Assembly (NCBI RefSeq): GCF_003346715.1
Contig: NZ_QQPQ01000015.1
Span: forward strand, 62,001-126,000
Length of the DNA: 64,000 nucleotides
From: Oceanispirochaeta sp. M1
Lineage (GTDB): Bacteria; Spirochaetota; Spirochaetia; DSM-2461
Direction of reading: 5' to 3'
A program made the translations under genes and the position numbers. This document shows, piece after piece, positions 35,507 to 44,739 of this stretch. The stretch's first letter is position 1. The number at the start of each line of letters is the position of its first letter. Under the pieces are notes generated by a model. That model was not told the origin of the DNA. It made no database searches and saw nothing but the letters and a program-made list of their open reading frames with translations.

Positions 35507-35956
35507 TCAGATTTTCCCCATACAGGCAAATCCGATAAAAATACCAAGGAGGGTTCCCATAAATACCTGAGGATAGGTGTGACCCAGCAGAGTCTTCAGA
35601 GCCTTGGGTTTATCACCCTCTTCAAAAAGATGAGACATTTCCTGAATCAGACTATTGAGTATTTCAGCGTGCCGGCCTGCTGCCCGGCGAACACCCGTTG
35701 CGTCATAAATAACAATTGAGCCGAATACAATAGAAATGGCGAAGTAAGGGCTGTTTAATCCATACTGGATTCCGCATGAAGTTGCTAAAGCTGCAACTGC
35801 TGCCGAATGGGATGAAGGCATTCCACCGGTCTCTGTAAGACGGTCCCAGGCCATACGTCTCTCCATCACCAGAATAAGTATAACCTTGGCAAGCTGTGCC
35901 ACAAGCATTCCCATAAATGCAGAAAAAATCAGGGGATTGTAAGTGAGAAAATTCAT
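35507..35956 (-). CDS. Divergent PAP2/DUF212 membrane protein
   Basis: Small integral membrane protein of 149 residues. GGMPSSHSAAVAALATSCG is the phosphatase-like core of the DUF212 branch of the PAP2 superfamily, and YDATGVRRAAGRHAEILN is its second signature. Four or five hydrophobic segments are visible. Members are thought to be acid phosphatase/vanadium haloperoxidase relatives acting on lipid phosphates, but their substrates are unknown. GGAGG precedes ATG 35956. It is convergent with murE and divergent from ddl, so it might act on envelope lipids; that is only context. Confidence 0.85.
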   Translation of the reverse strand: MNFLTYNPLIFSAFMGMLVAQLAKVILILVMERRMAWDRLTETGGMPSSHSAAVAALATSCGIQYGLNSPYFAISIVFGSIVIYDATGVRRAAGRHAEILNSLIQEMSHLFEEGDKPKALKTLLGHTYPQVFMGTLLGIFIGFACMGKI

Positions 35957-35973
35957 TTATCCTCCGAGGATCT

Positions 35974-35990
35974 GCTGTTAATAAAACAGC
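35974..35990. other. Inverted repeat between divergent genes
   Basis: GCTGTT / AACAGC separated by AATAA, in the 100-bp gap between the DUF212 gene and ddl. It may be an operator or a short hairpin. No further support. Confidence 0.25.
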
Positions 35991-36056
35991 GCGTAACAAC
36001 ATTACCATGCCAGAGGTGACTTGAGAAGAGGAATTAATCATGTTAATCTGTGAAAC

Positions 36057-37145
36057 ATGAATAAAATATCCGTCGCTCTACTATACGGCGGCCGTTCAGG
36101 AGAACATGAAGTTTCCCTCCGATCTGCCGCATCTGTCTATAAACATCTAGACCGTGAAAAGTACTATATTCACCTTATCGGTATCAGCCGTGAGGGTGTC
36201 TGGTATCTACAGAACCCTCCGGGAGAAATTGAAGAGATCCTCTCGATTGAAGAAGATTCACAGCAAATGCTCAGCGTTGTACCAGGCAAAGGACTTAGCT
36301 CAAATAAAGGTCCCATAGCGGTAGATGCGGTTCTGCCCATTCTTCACGGTACTTTCGGTGAAGATGGAACCCTTCAGGGACTCCTTGAGATAGCCGACCT
36401 TCCCTATGCCGGGGCAGGTGTAGGTGGAAGCTACCTGAGCATGGATAAGGATATAGCAAAAATAATATGGGAACATCATAATCTGCCTGTTGTTCCCTTC
36501 AGAAGTGTCAGAAAAGCAGAGTGTGAGGCTGAAAATTTCAGCTGGACCGCCCTTCTGACTGAAATAAAAGAGAAGTTCGGCATGCCCCTTTTTGTTAAAC
36601 CCTCCCAGTGCGGCTCCTCTGTAGGTGTCTCCCGTGTGGATAACGAAGATAAATTTCAGGCTGCCATGGAAGAAGCGCTGCGCTTTGATAACAAGGTGCT
36701 TGTGGAACCTGCTGTTAATGCCAGAGAAATTGAGTGCTCCATACTGGGAAACGAGAATCCCAGATCTTTCCCTCCCGGAGAACTGAAGCCCAGTCATGAG
36801 TTTTATGATTATGAAGCAAAATATTTAGATCCCGATGGAGCCGCACTTATCGTGCCGGCAGATCTTGAAAAAGAAGATGCCCGCAGGGTGCAGGAGATCG
36901 CTGTAAAAGCCTATGAAGTACTTGGCTGCAGCGGTATGTCCCGGGTGGACTTCTTTATGGATAAGAAAACAGGAGAGCTGTTTCTCAATGAGATTAACAC
37001 CATACCCGGTTTTACGAGCATCAGTATGTTTCCTCTTCTCTGTGATGCGGGAGGACTTCCCTATCCCGCTCTACTGGATGAGATGATCAATCTGGCCCTG
37101 GACAGATTCAAAAAGAAAAGCGCTCTCAGTTTCACACTGATGTGA
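36057..37145 (+). CDS. ddl: D-alanine-D-alanine ligase
   Basis: ATP-grasp enzyme of 362 residues making the D-Ala-D-Ala dipeptide for peptidoglycan. It starts with VALLYGGRSGEHEVSLRSA, the family signature. The ATP-grasp core (PLFVKPSQCGSSVGVSRV) and the Mg-binding end (LFLNEINTIPGFTSISMFP) are complete. The ribosome site for ATG 36057 is weak. The pfk gene follows 47 bp later with its own site, so co-transcription is possible. Together with murE it supplies the terminal part of the stem peptide. Confidence 0.96.
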   Translation: MNKISVALLYGGRSGEHEVSLRSAASVYKHLDREKYYIHLIGISREGVWYLQNPPGEIEEILSIEEDSQQMLSVVPGKGLSSNKGPIAVDAVLPILHGTFGEDGTLQGLLEIADLPYAGAGVGGSYLSMDKDIAKIIWEHHNLPVVPFRSVRKAECEAENFSWTALLTEIKEKFGMPLFVKPSQCGSSVGVSRVDNEDKFQAAMEEALRFDNKVLVEPAVNAREIECSILGNENPRSFPPGELKPSHEFYDYEAKYLDPDGAALIVPADLEKEDARRVQEIAVKAYEVLGCSGMSRVDFFMDKKTGELFLNEINTIPGFTSISMFPLLCDAGGLPYPALLDEMINLALDRFKKKSALSFTLM

Positions 37146-37192
37146 TTTGCTAACTATATCCTAACTTTCTATACTTAAAATCTGGAGACATT

Positions 37193-38254
37193 ATGTCACA
37201 AGGCACAAAAAAGATTGGAATACTTACAGCAGGAGGCGATTGCCCCGGTTTAAATGCTGCAATCAGAGGGGTTGGAAAGACTTCTATTCTCAAATACGGA
37301 ATGGATGTCTACGGCTTTTCCTCCGGCTACCTCGGACTGATCAATAATGAGTACAGACATCTGGATGAGAAGTCGTTATCCGGAATATTGACAATGGGAG
37401 GGACCATTCTTGGAACCTCAAGGGAAAAACCGTTTAAACACGAAGAGTACGAAGAGTATGTTCAGAGCAAACCCGACCGTATTCTGGAGAACTGCGATAA
37501 ACTGGGCCTTGATGCCCTTGTATGTATCGGCGGAAATGGAACCATGAAGACTGCAGGAAAACTGCAGGAATTGGGCCTCAATATAGTAGGCATTCCCAAG
37601 ACCATCGACAACGATGTTTGGGGAACAGATATGACCTTCGGCTTTGATACGGCTGTAAATATCGCCACCGAAGCCATCGATAGAATGCATACCACAGCCA
37701 ACTCTCATAAAAGAATTATGGTTGTAGAGGTTATGGGTCATCATACGGGCTGGCTGTCACTCTACTCCGGTGTTGCCGGAGGGGGAGATGCCATTCTTCT
37801 TCCTGAAATCCCCTGGAAAGCTGAAACACTGAAAGATTACCTTTTGAAACGTCTTGAAGCGGGAAAACCCTACTCTATCGTTGTTGTAGCAGAAGGTGTG
37901 AAGGTGCCGGGAGTGGGAATGAAGAAAAACAGAATTTCTGCAGGTGCTGCTGTGGCCCGTCTGATTCAGGATATGACAGGCATAGAAACCAGAGAGACGA
38001 TTCTGGGGTATATTCAAAGAGGTGGAACCCCCTCTCCCAGAGACAGGGTGATTGCCACAGAACTCGGCTCATACGCAGCAGGTATGGCAGATTCCGGAGA
38101 ATTCGGCCGAATGGCTGCGTATCATGGAAATGACCTGACATCAGTTCCCCTTGAAGAGGTAGCCGGAAAGACAAAATTTGTCCCTGCAGATCATCCTCTT
38201 ATTAAACATGCCCGGACTATAGACACCTGTTTCGGTGACGGTCTTGGACGCTGA
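37193..38254 (+). CDS. pfk: 6-phosphofructokinase
   Basis: Glycolytic enzyme of 353 residues phosphorylating fructose 6-phosphate. GILTAGGDCPGLNAAIRG and the catalytic PKTIDND are clear. The residues used to predict the phosphoryl donor are mixed. The position equal to E. coli Gly104 is Gly116, as in ATP enzymes. The position equal to Gly124 is Lys136, as in PPi enzymes and in the related ATP-using 'X' clade. The preceding Asp103, which helps bind Mg-ATP, is Asn115 (GGNGT). ATP use is therefore likely but not certain. CTGGAG lies just before ATG 37193. Confidence 0.93.
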   Translation: MSQGTKKIGILTAGGDCPGLNAAIRGVGKTSILKYGMDVYGFSSGYLGLINNEYRHLDEKSLSGILTMGGTILGTSREKPFKHEEYEEYVQSKPDRILENCDKLGLDALVCIGGNGTMKTAGKLQELGLNIVGIPKTIDNDVWGTDMTFGFDTAVNIATEAIDRMHTTANSHKRIMVVEVMGHHTGWLSLYSGVAGGGDAILLPEIPWKAETLKDYLLKRLEAGKPYSIVVVAEGVKVPGVGMKKNRISAGAAVARLIQDMTGIETRETILGYIQRGGTPSPRDRVIATELGSYAAGMADSGEFGRMAAYHGNDLTSVPLEEVAGKTKFVPADHPLIKHARTIDTCFGDGLGR

Positions 38255-38305
38255 TCAGATACATGTATGTATTATTTAGAAAATTAAATTGATAAAAGGA
38301 AAACT

Positions 38306-40396
38306 ATGGCCCGCCCCTATACCGTAAAGAAAAGAGATTACCCTTTTTTTAATAAAGAGATCAGCTGGCTTTCCTTTAATGAGAGAGTTCTGCAGGAAGC
38401 CGAAGACAAAAGAAATCCTCTGGGTGATCGCTTCAAATTTCTGGGAATCTACTCTTCAAATCTTGATGAGTTTTTCAGGGTTCGTGTTGCCATGACCCGT
38501 CGGATGTGCCAGATGGGAAAAGAGGGAGCTATAATGCTTCGGGAAGACCCTGCCTCTGCCATGGCAAATATTCAGAAGGAAGTGGCCAGACAGAGAGAAA
38601 GCTTCAACACAATACTTCAGAATATGTATGCTGAGCTCGAGGTAATGGGAATAAGGCTTCTGAAATACAAACAGCTGAATAAAGAGCAGAGTTCTTTTAT
38701 AAAAGAGTATTTTGAGAGAGAGGTCCGTCACAAGATCTTCCCCATAATGGTGGATGCACGTTACAAACTGCCCGAGCTGCAGGACAAAACACTATACCTT
38801 GCGGTGGAGATGAAAAAAACAATCGGCCAGGAAGATAAAATCCGCTACAGTATCGTTGAGATCCCGACAAAAGTTCTTCCCCGGTTTATCAAACTTCCCA
38901 GCAAGAAAGATGAACAGAATGTAATGCTTATTGATGAAGTGGTCCGTGCAGGACTTCCATCAATTTTCAGAGACAGCCATTATCACAGTTTCCATTCATG
39001 GAACTTCAAGGTTGTACGGGATGCGGAACTGGATATTGATGATGACGATATCTCACTCAGTTATATGAACAAAGTAAACCAGAGTGTCCAGAAGAGACAT
39101 CTGGGAGCACCAATCTGGTTCCTCTATGATCAGACCATGAATCAGGATCTGCTGGATATGTTCCTCAGAAAAATGAAATTCAGAAAGTATGATACGGTTA
39201 CCCCTGGAGGCAGGCATCACTACTTCAGCGACTTTATGAAGTTCCCCAAACTGGTGGGACTGCAATGTTGTGAAAAATATGAACCTCTGCAGCACAGACA
39301 CTTTCCCAAGGGTGTAAAAATCTTCCAGGCGATCAAGGCTAAAGATACACTTCTCTATTTTCCGTATCACAGTTTTGATACGGTGATCGATCTACTGCGG
39401 GAGGCTTCCATCGATCCCCACGTGGAAAGCATTAAAGTAACACTCTACAGAGTGGCAAACTTTTCATCCGTTGTGAATGCCCTGATCAATGCCAGGAAGA
39501 ATAGAAAAGAGATTCTGGTTATCCTGGAGCTGCAGGCCCGTTTTGATGAAGAGAATAATATTTTCTGGGCCAATGTACTTAAAGAAAACGATGTAAAAGT
39601 AATTTTTGGTGTGGAAGGTCTCAAGGTTCACTCCAAACTTCTCCTTATCAGCAGAAGGGAGAAGGGAAAAACCGTCCGCTACGGTGGTATAGGTACGGGT
39701 AACCTAAACGAGGATACCGCCGGCCTCTACACAGACTGTTTCCTTATGACTTCCCATAAGGAGATTCTCGAGGAGGTGGACGCCCTCTTCGATTTCTTCG
39801 AAAACAACTACCGCTACCGACGGAACAAGCACCTGATGATATCCCCCAACGGCCTCCGTTCAGGGATTACCGAGCTTATCGACAATGAAATTGAATTTGC
39901 CAAAAAAGGTGAGAAAGCAAGCATCAGGATAAAACTGAACAACCTCAGCGATGAAGGGATTATTCAAAAGCTTTATGAAGCCTCCCAGGCAGGAGTCAAA
40001 ATCCGCCTGATCGTACGGGGCCGGTTTTCTCTGGTTCCCGGAGTTGAGGGATTCAGTGAAAATATCGAAGCCATAAGTATCCTGGATCAGTATCTGGAAC
40101 ATGCCCGTTTCTTTATTTTTAGAAACGGGGGAGACAACCGCTGCTATATCACTTCGGCAGACTGGCTGGGACGAAATTTAGACCGCCGGGTTGAAGTAAC
40201 CTGCCCTGTATACCGTAAGAGTCTTAAGGCAGAACTTAAGAGTATCTTTGACATACAGTGGTCTGATAACAGAAAGGCCAGAATACTGGATAAAGATCTT
40301 AAAAATGAATATGTAGAAGCCGGGGATGGAGACGAAAAAATCCGCTCCCAGGAAGCCGTGTACAAATATCTGATAAAAAGAACCGCCCGGAGTTAG
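38306..40396 (+). CDS. ppk1: Polyphosphate kinase 1
   Basis: Reversibly polymerises the gamma-phosphate of ATP into polyphosphate. The 696-residue length is typical. It begins with the N-domain signature NKEISWLSFNERVLQEA and SSNLDEFFRVR. The two catalytic histidines of the phospholipase-D-like domains are His442 (VHSKLLLI), which is phosphorylated, and His599 (LEHARFFIF). AAAAGGAAA precedes ATG 38306. The HAD-type nucleotidase starts 2 bp after its stop, so the two are cotranscribed. No exopolyphosphatase (ppx) gene is adjacent. Confidence 0.96.
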   Translation: MARPYTVKKRDYPFFNKEISWLSFNERVLQEAEDKRNPLGDRFKFLGIYSSNLDEFFRVRVAMTRRMCQMGKEGAIMLREDPASAMANIQKEVARQRESFNTILQNMYAELEVMGIRLLKYKQLNKEQSSFIKEYFEREVRHKIFPIMVDARYKLPELQDKTLYLAVEMKKTIGQEDKIRYSIVEIPTKVLPRFIKLPSKKDEQNVMLIDEVVRAGLPSIFRDSHYHSFHSWNFKVVRDAELDIDDDDISLSYMNKVNQSVQKRHLGAPIWFLYDQTMNQDLLDMFLRKMKFRKYDTVTPGGRHHYFSDFMKFPKLVGLQCCEKYEPLQHRHFPKGVKIFQAIKAKDTLLYFPYHSFDTVIDLLREASIDPHVESIKVTLYRVANFSSVVNALINARKNRKEILVILELQARFDEENNIFWANVLKENDVKVIFGVEGLKVHSKLLLISRREKGKTVRYGGIGTGNLNEDTAGLYTDCFLMTSHKEILEEVDALFDFFENNYRYRRNKHLMISPNGLRSGITELIDNEIEFAKKGEKASIRIKLNNLSDEGIIQKLYEASQAGVKIRLIVRGRFSLVPGVEGFSENIEAISILDQYLEHARFFIFRNGGDNRCYITSADWLGRNLDRRVEVTCPVYRKSLKAELKSIFDIQWSDNRKARILDKDLKNEYVEAGDGDEKIRSQEAVYKYLIKRTARS

Positions 40397-40397
40397 A

Positions 40398-41771
40398 ATG
40401 CCCGTATTTATCAACCGAGTACTGAATATGAAAAACATCAAGGTTATCGGCTTTGATATGGATTACACCCTTGTCCGTTATCATACTGAAGCCTTTGAAG
40501 AGCTGACACACAGGCTTGCTGCAGAACGTCTTTCTGAAAGTCCGGAATATCCCATCGCAGTAAAGGATCTGAAATTTGATTTCCAGAGAGCCATTGTGGG
40601 ACTGGTCATAGACAAAAGAAACGGAAACCTCCTGCAGGTAAGCCGTCACGGCAAGGTAAAGATAGCCTTTCACGGCCTGGAACCCCTTGATTATCATAGG
40701 ATGCAGCATATCTACCAGGAGACGGCCATCGATCTGAGAGATCCCGACTTCCAGAGCCTGGATACCAGTTTTGCAATCTCCTATGGAGTACTTTTCAGCC
40801 AGCTTGTGCAGATGAAATCCGAAGGTGCCGACCTTCCCGCCTATCATGATCTGGCGAATGATGTAAACCATGCCATCGACATCCTTCATCAGGACGACAG
40901 TTTAAAATCCAGAATCAGGAATGATTTTGAGCGTTTTGTTGTTAAAGACCCCCGAATAGCGGGGATGCTGGAGCGATATAAGGACTACGGCAAGAAGCTG
41001 ATGATCATCACAAACTCTGATTACGCCTACACCAGAAAGCTGATGGACTACTCCCTCAATCCCTTTCTAAAAAAGTATAAGAACTGGCGTGAGCTCTTTG
41101 ATATTGTTATCACATTTGCCGACAAGCCCCGGTTCTTTGAGCAGAAGGGTCGTTTCCTTAAGATAGATCCCGAATCTGAAACCATGATCAATCATACTGA
41201 CGCTGTGGACAGCGGCATCTATCAGGGTGGAAATTTTTCCAAACTGCAGAAGGATCTGGGATACTCGGGCAGTGAGATTCTCTACCTGGGTGACCATATT
41301 TATGGTGATGTTGTCTCTATCAAGAAAAGCTGTAACTGGCGTACCGCTCTTGTTCTGGGAGATCTGGAAGATGAGATTAAGGGAATCAGAGAGTCCAGAA
41401 GCATTCAGGAAGAGATTAATAGCCTTATGGATAAAAAACTCAAACTGGAGAAAGAGATCAACAGCCTTGACTCCCGACGCTATGAGGGAGAAGCAGTCTC
41501 CCGAAGCAGAATAACAGCCCTCTTTGACTCGCTGGACAAACTCAATTCCAAGATTTCCGAACTTCTGGGACAGTATAAAGCTTTCTTTAATCCCTATTGG
41601 GGGGAAATTCTCAGAGCGGGCTTTGACGAGAGCCGATATGCCGAGCAGGTTGAAAAATATGCCTGTGTCTACATGACTAAGGTATCAGATCTGTATGACT
41701 ACTCACCCAAGACCTATTTCCGCCCCTACAGACGCACCATGCCTCACGAAGACCTGAACCTTCTAGACTGA
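40398..41771 (+). CDS. HAD-IG family 5'-nucleotidase
   Basis: Cytosolic purine-type 5'-nucleotidase of 457 residues. Asp20 and Asp22 in GFDMDYTLVRY are the nucleophile and acid/base of the HAD fold. LMIITNSDYAYT (motif II) and the C-terminal GDHIYGDVVSIKKS (motif IV) complete the site. A helical insertion with many charged residues lies at about 325-400. ATG 40398 has CGGAG 8 nt upstream. It is probably cotranscribed with ppk1. The substrate is probably IMP or GMP, by family; not visible in sequence. Confidence 0.9.
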   Translation: MPVFINRVLNMKNIKVIGFDMDYTLVRYHTEAFEELTHRLAAERLSESPEYPIAVKDLKFDFQRAIVGLVIDKRNGNLLQVSRHGKVKIAFHGLEPLDYHRMQHIYQETAIDLRDPDFQSLDTSFAISYGVLFSQLVQMKSEGADLPAYHDLANDVNHAIDILHQDDSLKSRIRNDFERFVVKDPRIAGMLERYKDYGKKLMIITNSDYAYTRKLMDYSLNPFLKKYKNWRELFDIVITFADKPRFFEQKGRFLKIDPESETMINHTDAVDSGIYQGGNFSKLQKDLGYSGSEILYLGDHIYGDVVSIKKSCNWRTALVLGDLEDEIKGIRESRSIQEEINSLMDKKLKLEKEINSLDSRRYEGEAVSRSRITALFDSLDKLNSKISELLGQYKAFFNPYWGEILRAGFDESRYAEQVEKYACVYMTKVSDLYDYSPKTYFRPYRRTMPHEDLNLLD

Positions 41772-41905
41772 TAATTAGGTCATTCCCGGTATGTTTGATA
41801 CCCATGAATTACATTGGTTAAAACTTTACCTAAACCATCCACAAAATCTCAATACAGTGTTAGGGCTCTAGAACACCTTCTTATCGATTTTTTTGATTTT
41901 TCCAG

Positions 41906-41933
41906 TTGACGGATAACCCACGGCATGTAACAA
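41906..41933 (+). promoter_or_regulatory. Candidate promoter of the ROK regulator
   Basis: TTGACG at 41906-41911 and TAACAA at 41928-41933, with 16 bp between. The -35 is good and the -10 moderate. A palindrome at 41939-41966 covers the expected transcription start. Confidence 0.45.
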
Positions 41934-41938
41934 TACCC

Positions 41939-41966
41939 TTGGTTGGTTCATGGCGCAACTAACCAA
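41939..41966. promoter_or_regulatory. Candidate operator of the mannoside-cluster ROK regulator
   Basis: Arms TTGGTTGGTT (41939-41948) and AACTAACCAA (41957-41966) are complementary at nine of ten positions around an 8-bp spacer. The site covers the predicted start of transcription and ends 20 bp before the TTG start codon. That is where an autorepressor would be expected to bind. Looser TTGGTT and AACCA half-sites occur at 41814-41837. Confidence 0.55.
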
Positions 41967-41986
41967 TCTTTTAAATTGAGGTCCCT

Positions 41987-43162
41987 TTGAAGCTTAACGC
42001 TGTACGTAGAAACAGAATTGTAAACACTTCCAGAATCATACGTGAAATATGGACTGCCCGTTCTATCTCACGTGTAGATCTTTCTAGGAAACTGGACCTC
42101 AATAAATCAACGGTTACCAATATTGTCAGCAACATGCTGGATAATAAACTTGTACTGGAAACAACAGAAGGACCCTCTACTCCCCAGGGAGGAAGAAAGC
42201 CTGTCCGACTGGAAATCAATCGAAATTACGGCTACATACTCGGTTTTGAAATCAGACCCGAATCCTATACTGTTGTTGCCGTGGATATCCTTGGTGATAT
42301 CCTTTTCTCCAGAACAGAATCCATAGATATCAGTTCAAAGAACTTTAAAGAGATTTTCTTCAAACTGCAGGATGATCTTGAGAAGGAACTGACCTGGATC
42401 GGTCGTCCCCTTATAGGTATCGGAATTGGATGCTCTGGAATTATCGATGCCCCGAAACGAATTATCCGGGCATCCATCCCTCTTCATTTCACCGAACCCT
42501 TTGATTTCTACAAAGAAATAGCCTGCCATTCAAAAGTACCCGTTTATATTGATAATGATGCCAACAGCTGTGCCTGGGGAGAACTTACATTCCACCGGAC
42601 ACAAAATCTGCAGAACTTTCTGTTCTGCCTGATAGAGTTCAGGGATATTGCCAAGTCAAAAGCCCCCGAACAGACAGCCATCGGTATGGGAATCGCCATA
42701 AACGGAAATGTTTACTATGGCAGAAACAGCTCGGCGGGTGAATTCAGAAGCATCTTCAGCAGCAAAGCCAAGGAAGCAGGGCAACTCTCACTGAATTACG
42801 CAAAAGACTCCCCCATCATGGAGGAGCCGGAGATTATTGAACATTTCATCAGGGAACTCTCCCAGCATCTTGCTCTCTTTGTGAATACATTCAACCTGAG
42901 CCAGGTATTTCTCGGTGGAGATCTGGGACCCCATATGACTGAGCGTTTCAGATCTGTACTGAATGAAGAGATCAGAAAAAACTGGCCCTATGACGATCAG
43001 GTCGACTGCGAAGTCCGTTTTTCCACTCTGGGAGATAAGTCGGTTGCCTATGGTGCCGCAGGACTTGTAATGAACAGGATCTTTATTGACCTGGAAGTTC
43101 TGGAAGCCGAGGATGTAGAGCGTTTCGGATCGCTCGAATTAGTTGGGAATGACGCACTCTGA
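41987..43162 (+). CDS. ROK-family transcriptional regulator (NagC/XylR type)
   Basis: Sugar-sensing repressor of 391 residues. The N-terminal winged helix (RIVNTSRIIREIWTARSISR, then SRKLDLNKSTVTNIVSNML) is followed by a ROK kinase-like domain (IGIGCSGIIDAPKRI, GMGIAINGNVYYGRNSSAGEF). The usual ROK zinc site CxCGxxGCxE is absent; the region reads FSSKAKEAGQLS. The TTG start at 41987 has GAGG 6 nt upstream. It is followed by a sugar-binding protein, two permeases and a beta-mannosidase, all in the same direction, so it is probably their regulator, sensing a manno-sugar. A palindrome in its promoter suggests autoregulation. Confidence 0.87.
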   Translation: MKLNAVRRNRIVNTSRIIREIWTARSISRVDLSRKLDLNKSTVTNIVSNMLDNKLVLETTEGPSTPQGGRKPVRLEINRNYGYILGFEIRPESYTVVAVDILGDILFSRTESIDISSKNFKEIFFKLQDDLEKELTWIGRPLIGIGIGCSGIIDAPKRIIRASIPLHFTEPFDFYKEIACHSKVPVYIDNDANSCAWGELTFHRTQNLQNFLFCLIEFRDIAKSKAPEQTAIGMGIAINGNVYYGRNSSAGEFRSIFSSKAKEAGQLSLNYAKDSPIMEEPEIIEHFIRELSQHLALFVNTFNLSQVFLGGDLGPHMTERFRSVLNEEIRKNWPYDDQVDCEVRFSTLGDKSVAYGAAGLVMNRIFIDLEVLEAEDVERFGSLELVGNDAL

Positions 43163-43200
43163 ACTGCCTGGGCAGTAGGGAAAGCGATATTTCATAGAAT

Positions 43201-43227
43201 TAACAGAATTGCACAGCAGATCTGTTA
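43201..43227. promoter_or_regulatory. Inverted repeat upstream of the sugar-binding protein gene
   Basis: Perfect arms TAACAGA (43201-43207) and TCTGTTA (43221-43227), with a 13-bp spacer, about 60 bp before the binding-protein start. It could be an operator; its half-sites differ from those of the candidate operator at 41939. A short CGGCC/GGCCG palindrome lies further down at about 43248-43262. Confidence 0.35.
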
Positions 43228-43286
43228 GAAACATTATTTTGGAATTCCGGCCTGATCGGCCGTAATATTTTTAGGAGGATTTTCTA

Positions 43287-44585
43287 ATGAAAAAAGCATT
43301 ACTCTCATCTTTGATCGTAGCTGTTATCATCAGTTCTCTTTTCCTGACTGGATGTCAGAAAAAAGCTGAAGCTGCCGCCAAACCCGAAAAAGTTGTAATT
43401 AAAACCATGGCTTATGGTGACAACTCAAATGCTGAAGGTGTTAGCTGGGTAAGAATCGTGGACTCTTTCCATGAGGCCAATCCCAACATCACACTTGATT
43501 ACGAACTTCTTTATGATGAAGCATACCACCAGAAAGTACAGGCAAGACTCGCATCAGGCGACATTCCTCACCTGGCTTACATGGGTGCCGACGCACGCTG
43601 GGGAGCTCCCTGGAAAGAAGCTGGTCAGCAGTTTGACCACAGAGACATCATTGACAAAAACATGTTTGACGTAAGCCTGATCCCTTCAATGGGACCCAAT
43701 GGAGAGATCTTTGAGATTCCCCTTGGAACATCAAACCTGACAACAGTTCTTTATATGAACAAAGCTCTTGTTGAAGAACTGGGTTTTTCACAGCCCAAGA
43801 CTTATGATGACTTGAAAGCCATGGTTCCTGCCGCACAGGCAGCCGGTCTTCAGGTTGTTTCTATCGACGGTGCTGACGGATGGGCATGGGGTTCATGTCT
43901 GATGTCTGCTATGATCTCCAGAACTTCTGGAGACGCAAACTTCGTATCCAAGTCTTATGATGGTGACAAATCTTTCACAGATCCTGCATGGGTAGCCGCT
44001 CTTGGTTATATTGAAACTATGGTAGCCGACGGTGTTATTGATTCTAAATCTGTACTGGTAGACTACGGTTCAAACATCTCCAACTACAGCAACAAAAAAG
44101 CTCTGTTTATGGTACAGGGTCAGTGGGCTGCCGGTGGAATCGAGAATCCCGAAGTAGCTGATAACACTGTAATGATGGCATGGCCCAAAATGCCCGGTGA
44201 AAAATCTGCAACCAACGACAGTGTTGCTGCAGCTATCCAGGTTGGTTACGGTTTGACAAAAGCCGGTGCAGCTGAAGCAGCCGTTTCTGAGGCAGCCATG
44301 AAGTTTATCAGTGCTTACTACAGTGAACCTGAAACTACTCAGAGACTGAGAGACGGTGCTATCGTAGCTCCTATCCTTAAAGGATATGCAACTCCCTCTG
44401 ACCTGCCTAAAATCATTGCCGAAAAGGTTAGATTTGCTCAGGGTGTAAAAGTTCAGGTTGAAGTAATTGATGCTTTCCTCTCGGGTGCTCCTAACGACGC
44501 ACTGAATGCCGGTATGCAGAAAATTGCTTCCGGTCAGGCTACTGCTGCTGAAATTGCTGCAGAAGTTGAAGGACTGCTCCGTTAA
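43287..44585 (+). CDS. Sugar ABC transporter solute-binding lipoprotein
   Basis: CUT1-family (MalE-like) extracellular binding protein of 432 residues. The lipobox LTGC puts the lipidated cysteine at residue 23, after a basic start and hydrophobic core. The mature protein has the family pattern YDEAYHQKVQARLASGDIPHLAYMG and IPLGTSNLTTVLYMNKALVEE. TAGGAGG precedes ATG 43287. A terminator follows at once, so it is probably made in excess of the permeases. The beta-mannosidase in the cluster suggests that it binds mannobiose or other beta-mannosides; this is inferred. Confidence 0.92.
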   Translation: MKKALLSSLIVAVIISSLFLTGCQKKAEAAAKPEKVVIKTMAYGDNSNAEGVSWVRIVDSFHEANPNITLDYELLYDEAYHQKVQARLASGDIPHLAYMGADARWGAPWKEAGQQFDHRDIIDKNMFDVSLIPSMGPNGEIFEIPLGTSNLTTVLYMNKALVEELGFSQPKTYDDLKAMVPAAQAAGLQVVSIDGADGWAWGSCLMSAMISRTSGDANFVSKSYDGDKSFTDPAWVAALGYIETMVADGVIDSKSVLVDYGSNISNYSNKKALFMVQGQWAAGGIENPEVADNTVMMAWPKMPGEKSATNDSVAAAIQVGYGLTKAGAAEAAVSEAAMKFISAYYSEPETTQRLRDGAIVAPILKGYATPSDLPKIIAEKVRFAQGVKVQVEVIDAFLSGAPNDALNAGMQKIASGQATAAEIAAEVEGLLR

Positions 44586-44610
44586 TTCTATAATTTAGAA
44601 TAACCATGCT

Positions 44611-44639
44611 CAGGGAGGATGAAAATCCTCCCTGTTTTT
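44611..44639 (+). terminator. Terminator between binding protein and permeases
   Basis: Perfect 10-bp stem CAGGGAGGAT / ATCCTCCCTG with a GAAA loop and five T. It lies 25 bp after the binding-protein stop and within the cluster, so it probably acts as a leaky attenuator. Confidence 0.88.
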
Positions 44640-44645
44640 CCAAAA

Positions 44646-44683
44646 GCCGGTATCCTTTCCTATGAAAAAAATACCGGCAGTTT
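44646..44683 (+). other. Second hairpin before the permease genes
   Basis: Perfect 8-bp stem GCCGGTAT (44646-44653) / ATACCGGC (44671-44678) with a 17-nt loop, followed by AGTTTTT. It may be a second weak terminator or a barrier against mRNA decay. Only 7 nt separate it from the terminator upstream. Confidence 0.55.
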
Positions 44684-44739
44684 TTGACGAAAGAGCTTTC
44701 CACAGTACAGCCCGAAAGCCCCTTTTGAGGAGTAATTAA

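Noticed and set aside
41814-41837. Second operator for the ROK regulator
   Set aside because: TTGGTT and AACCA half-sites are present, but their spacing differs from the strong palindrome at 41939; too weak to list separately.
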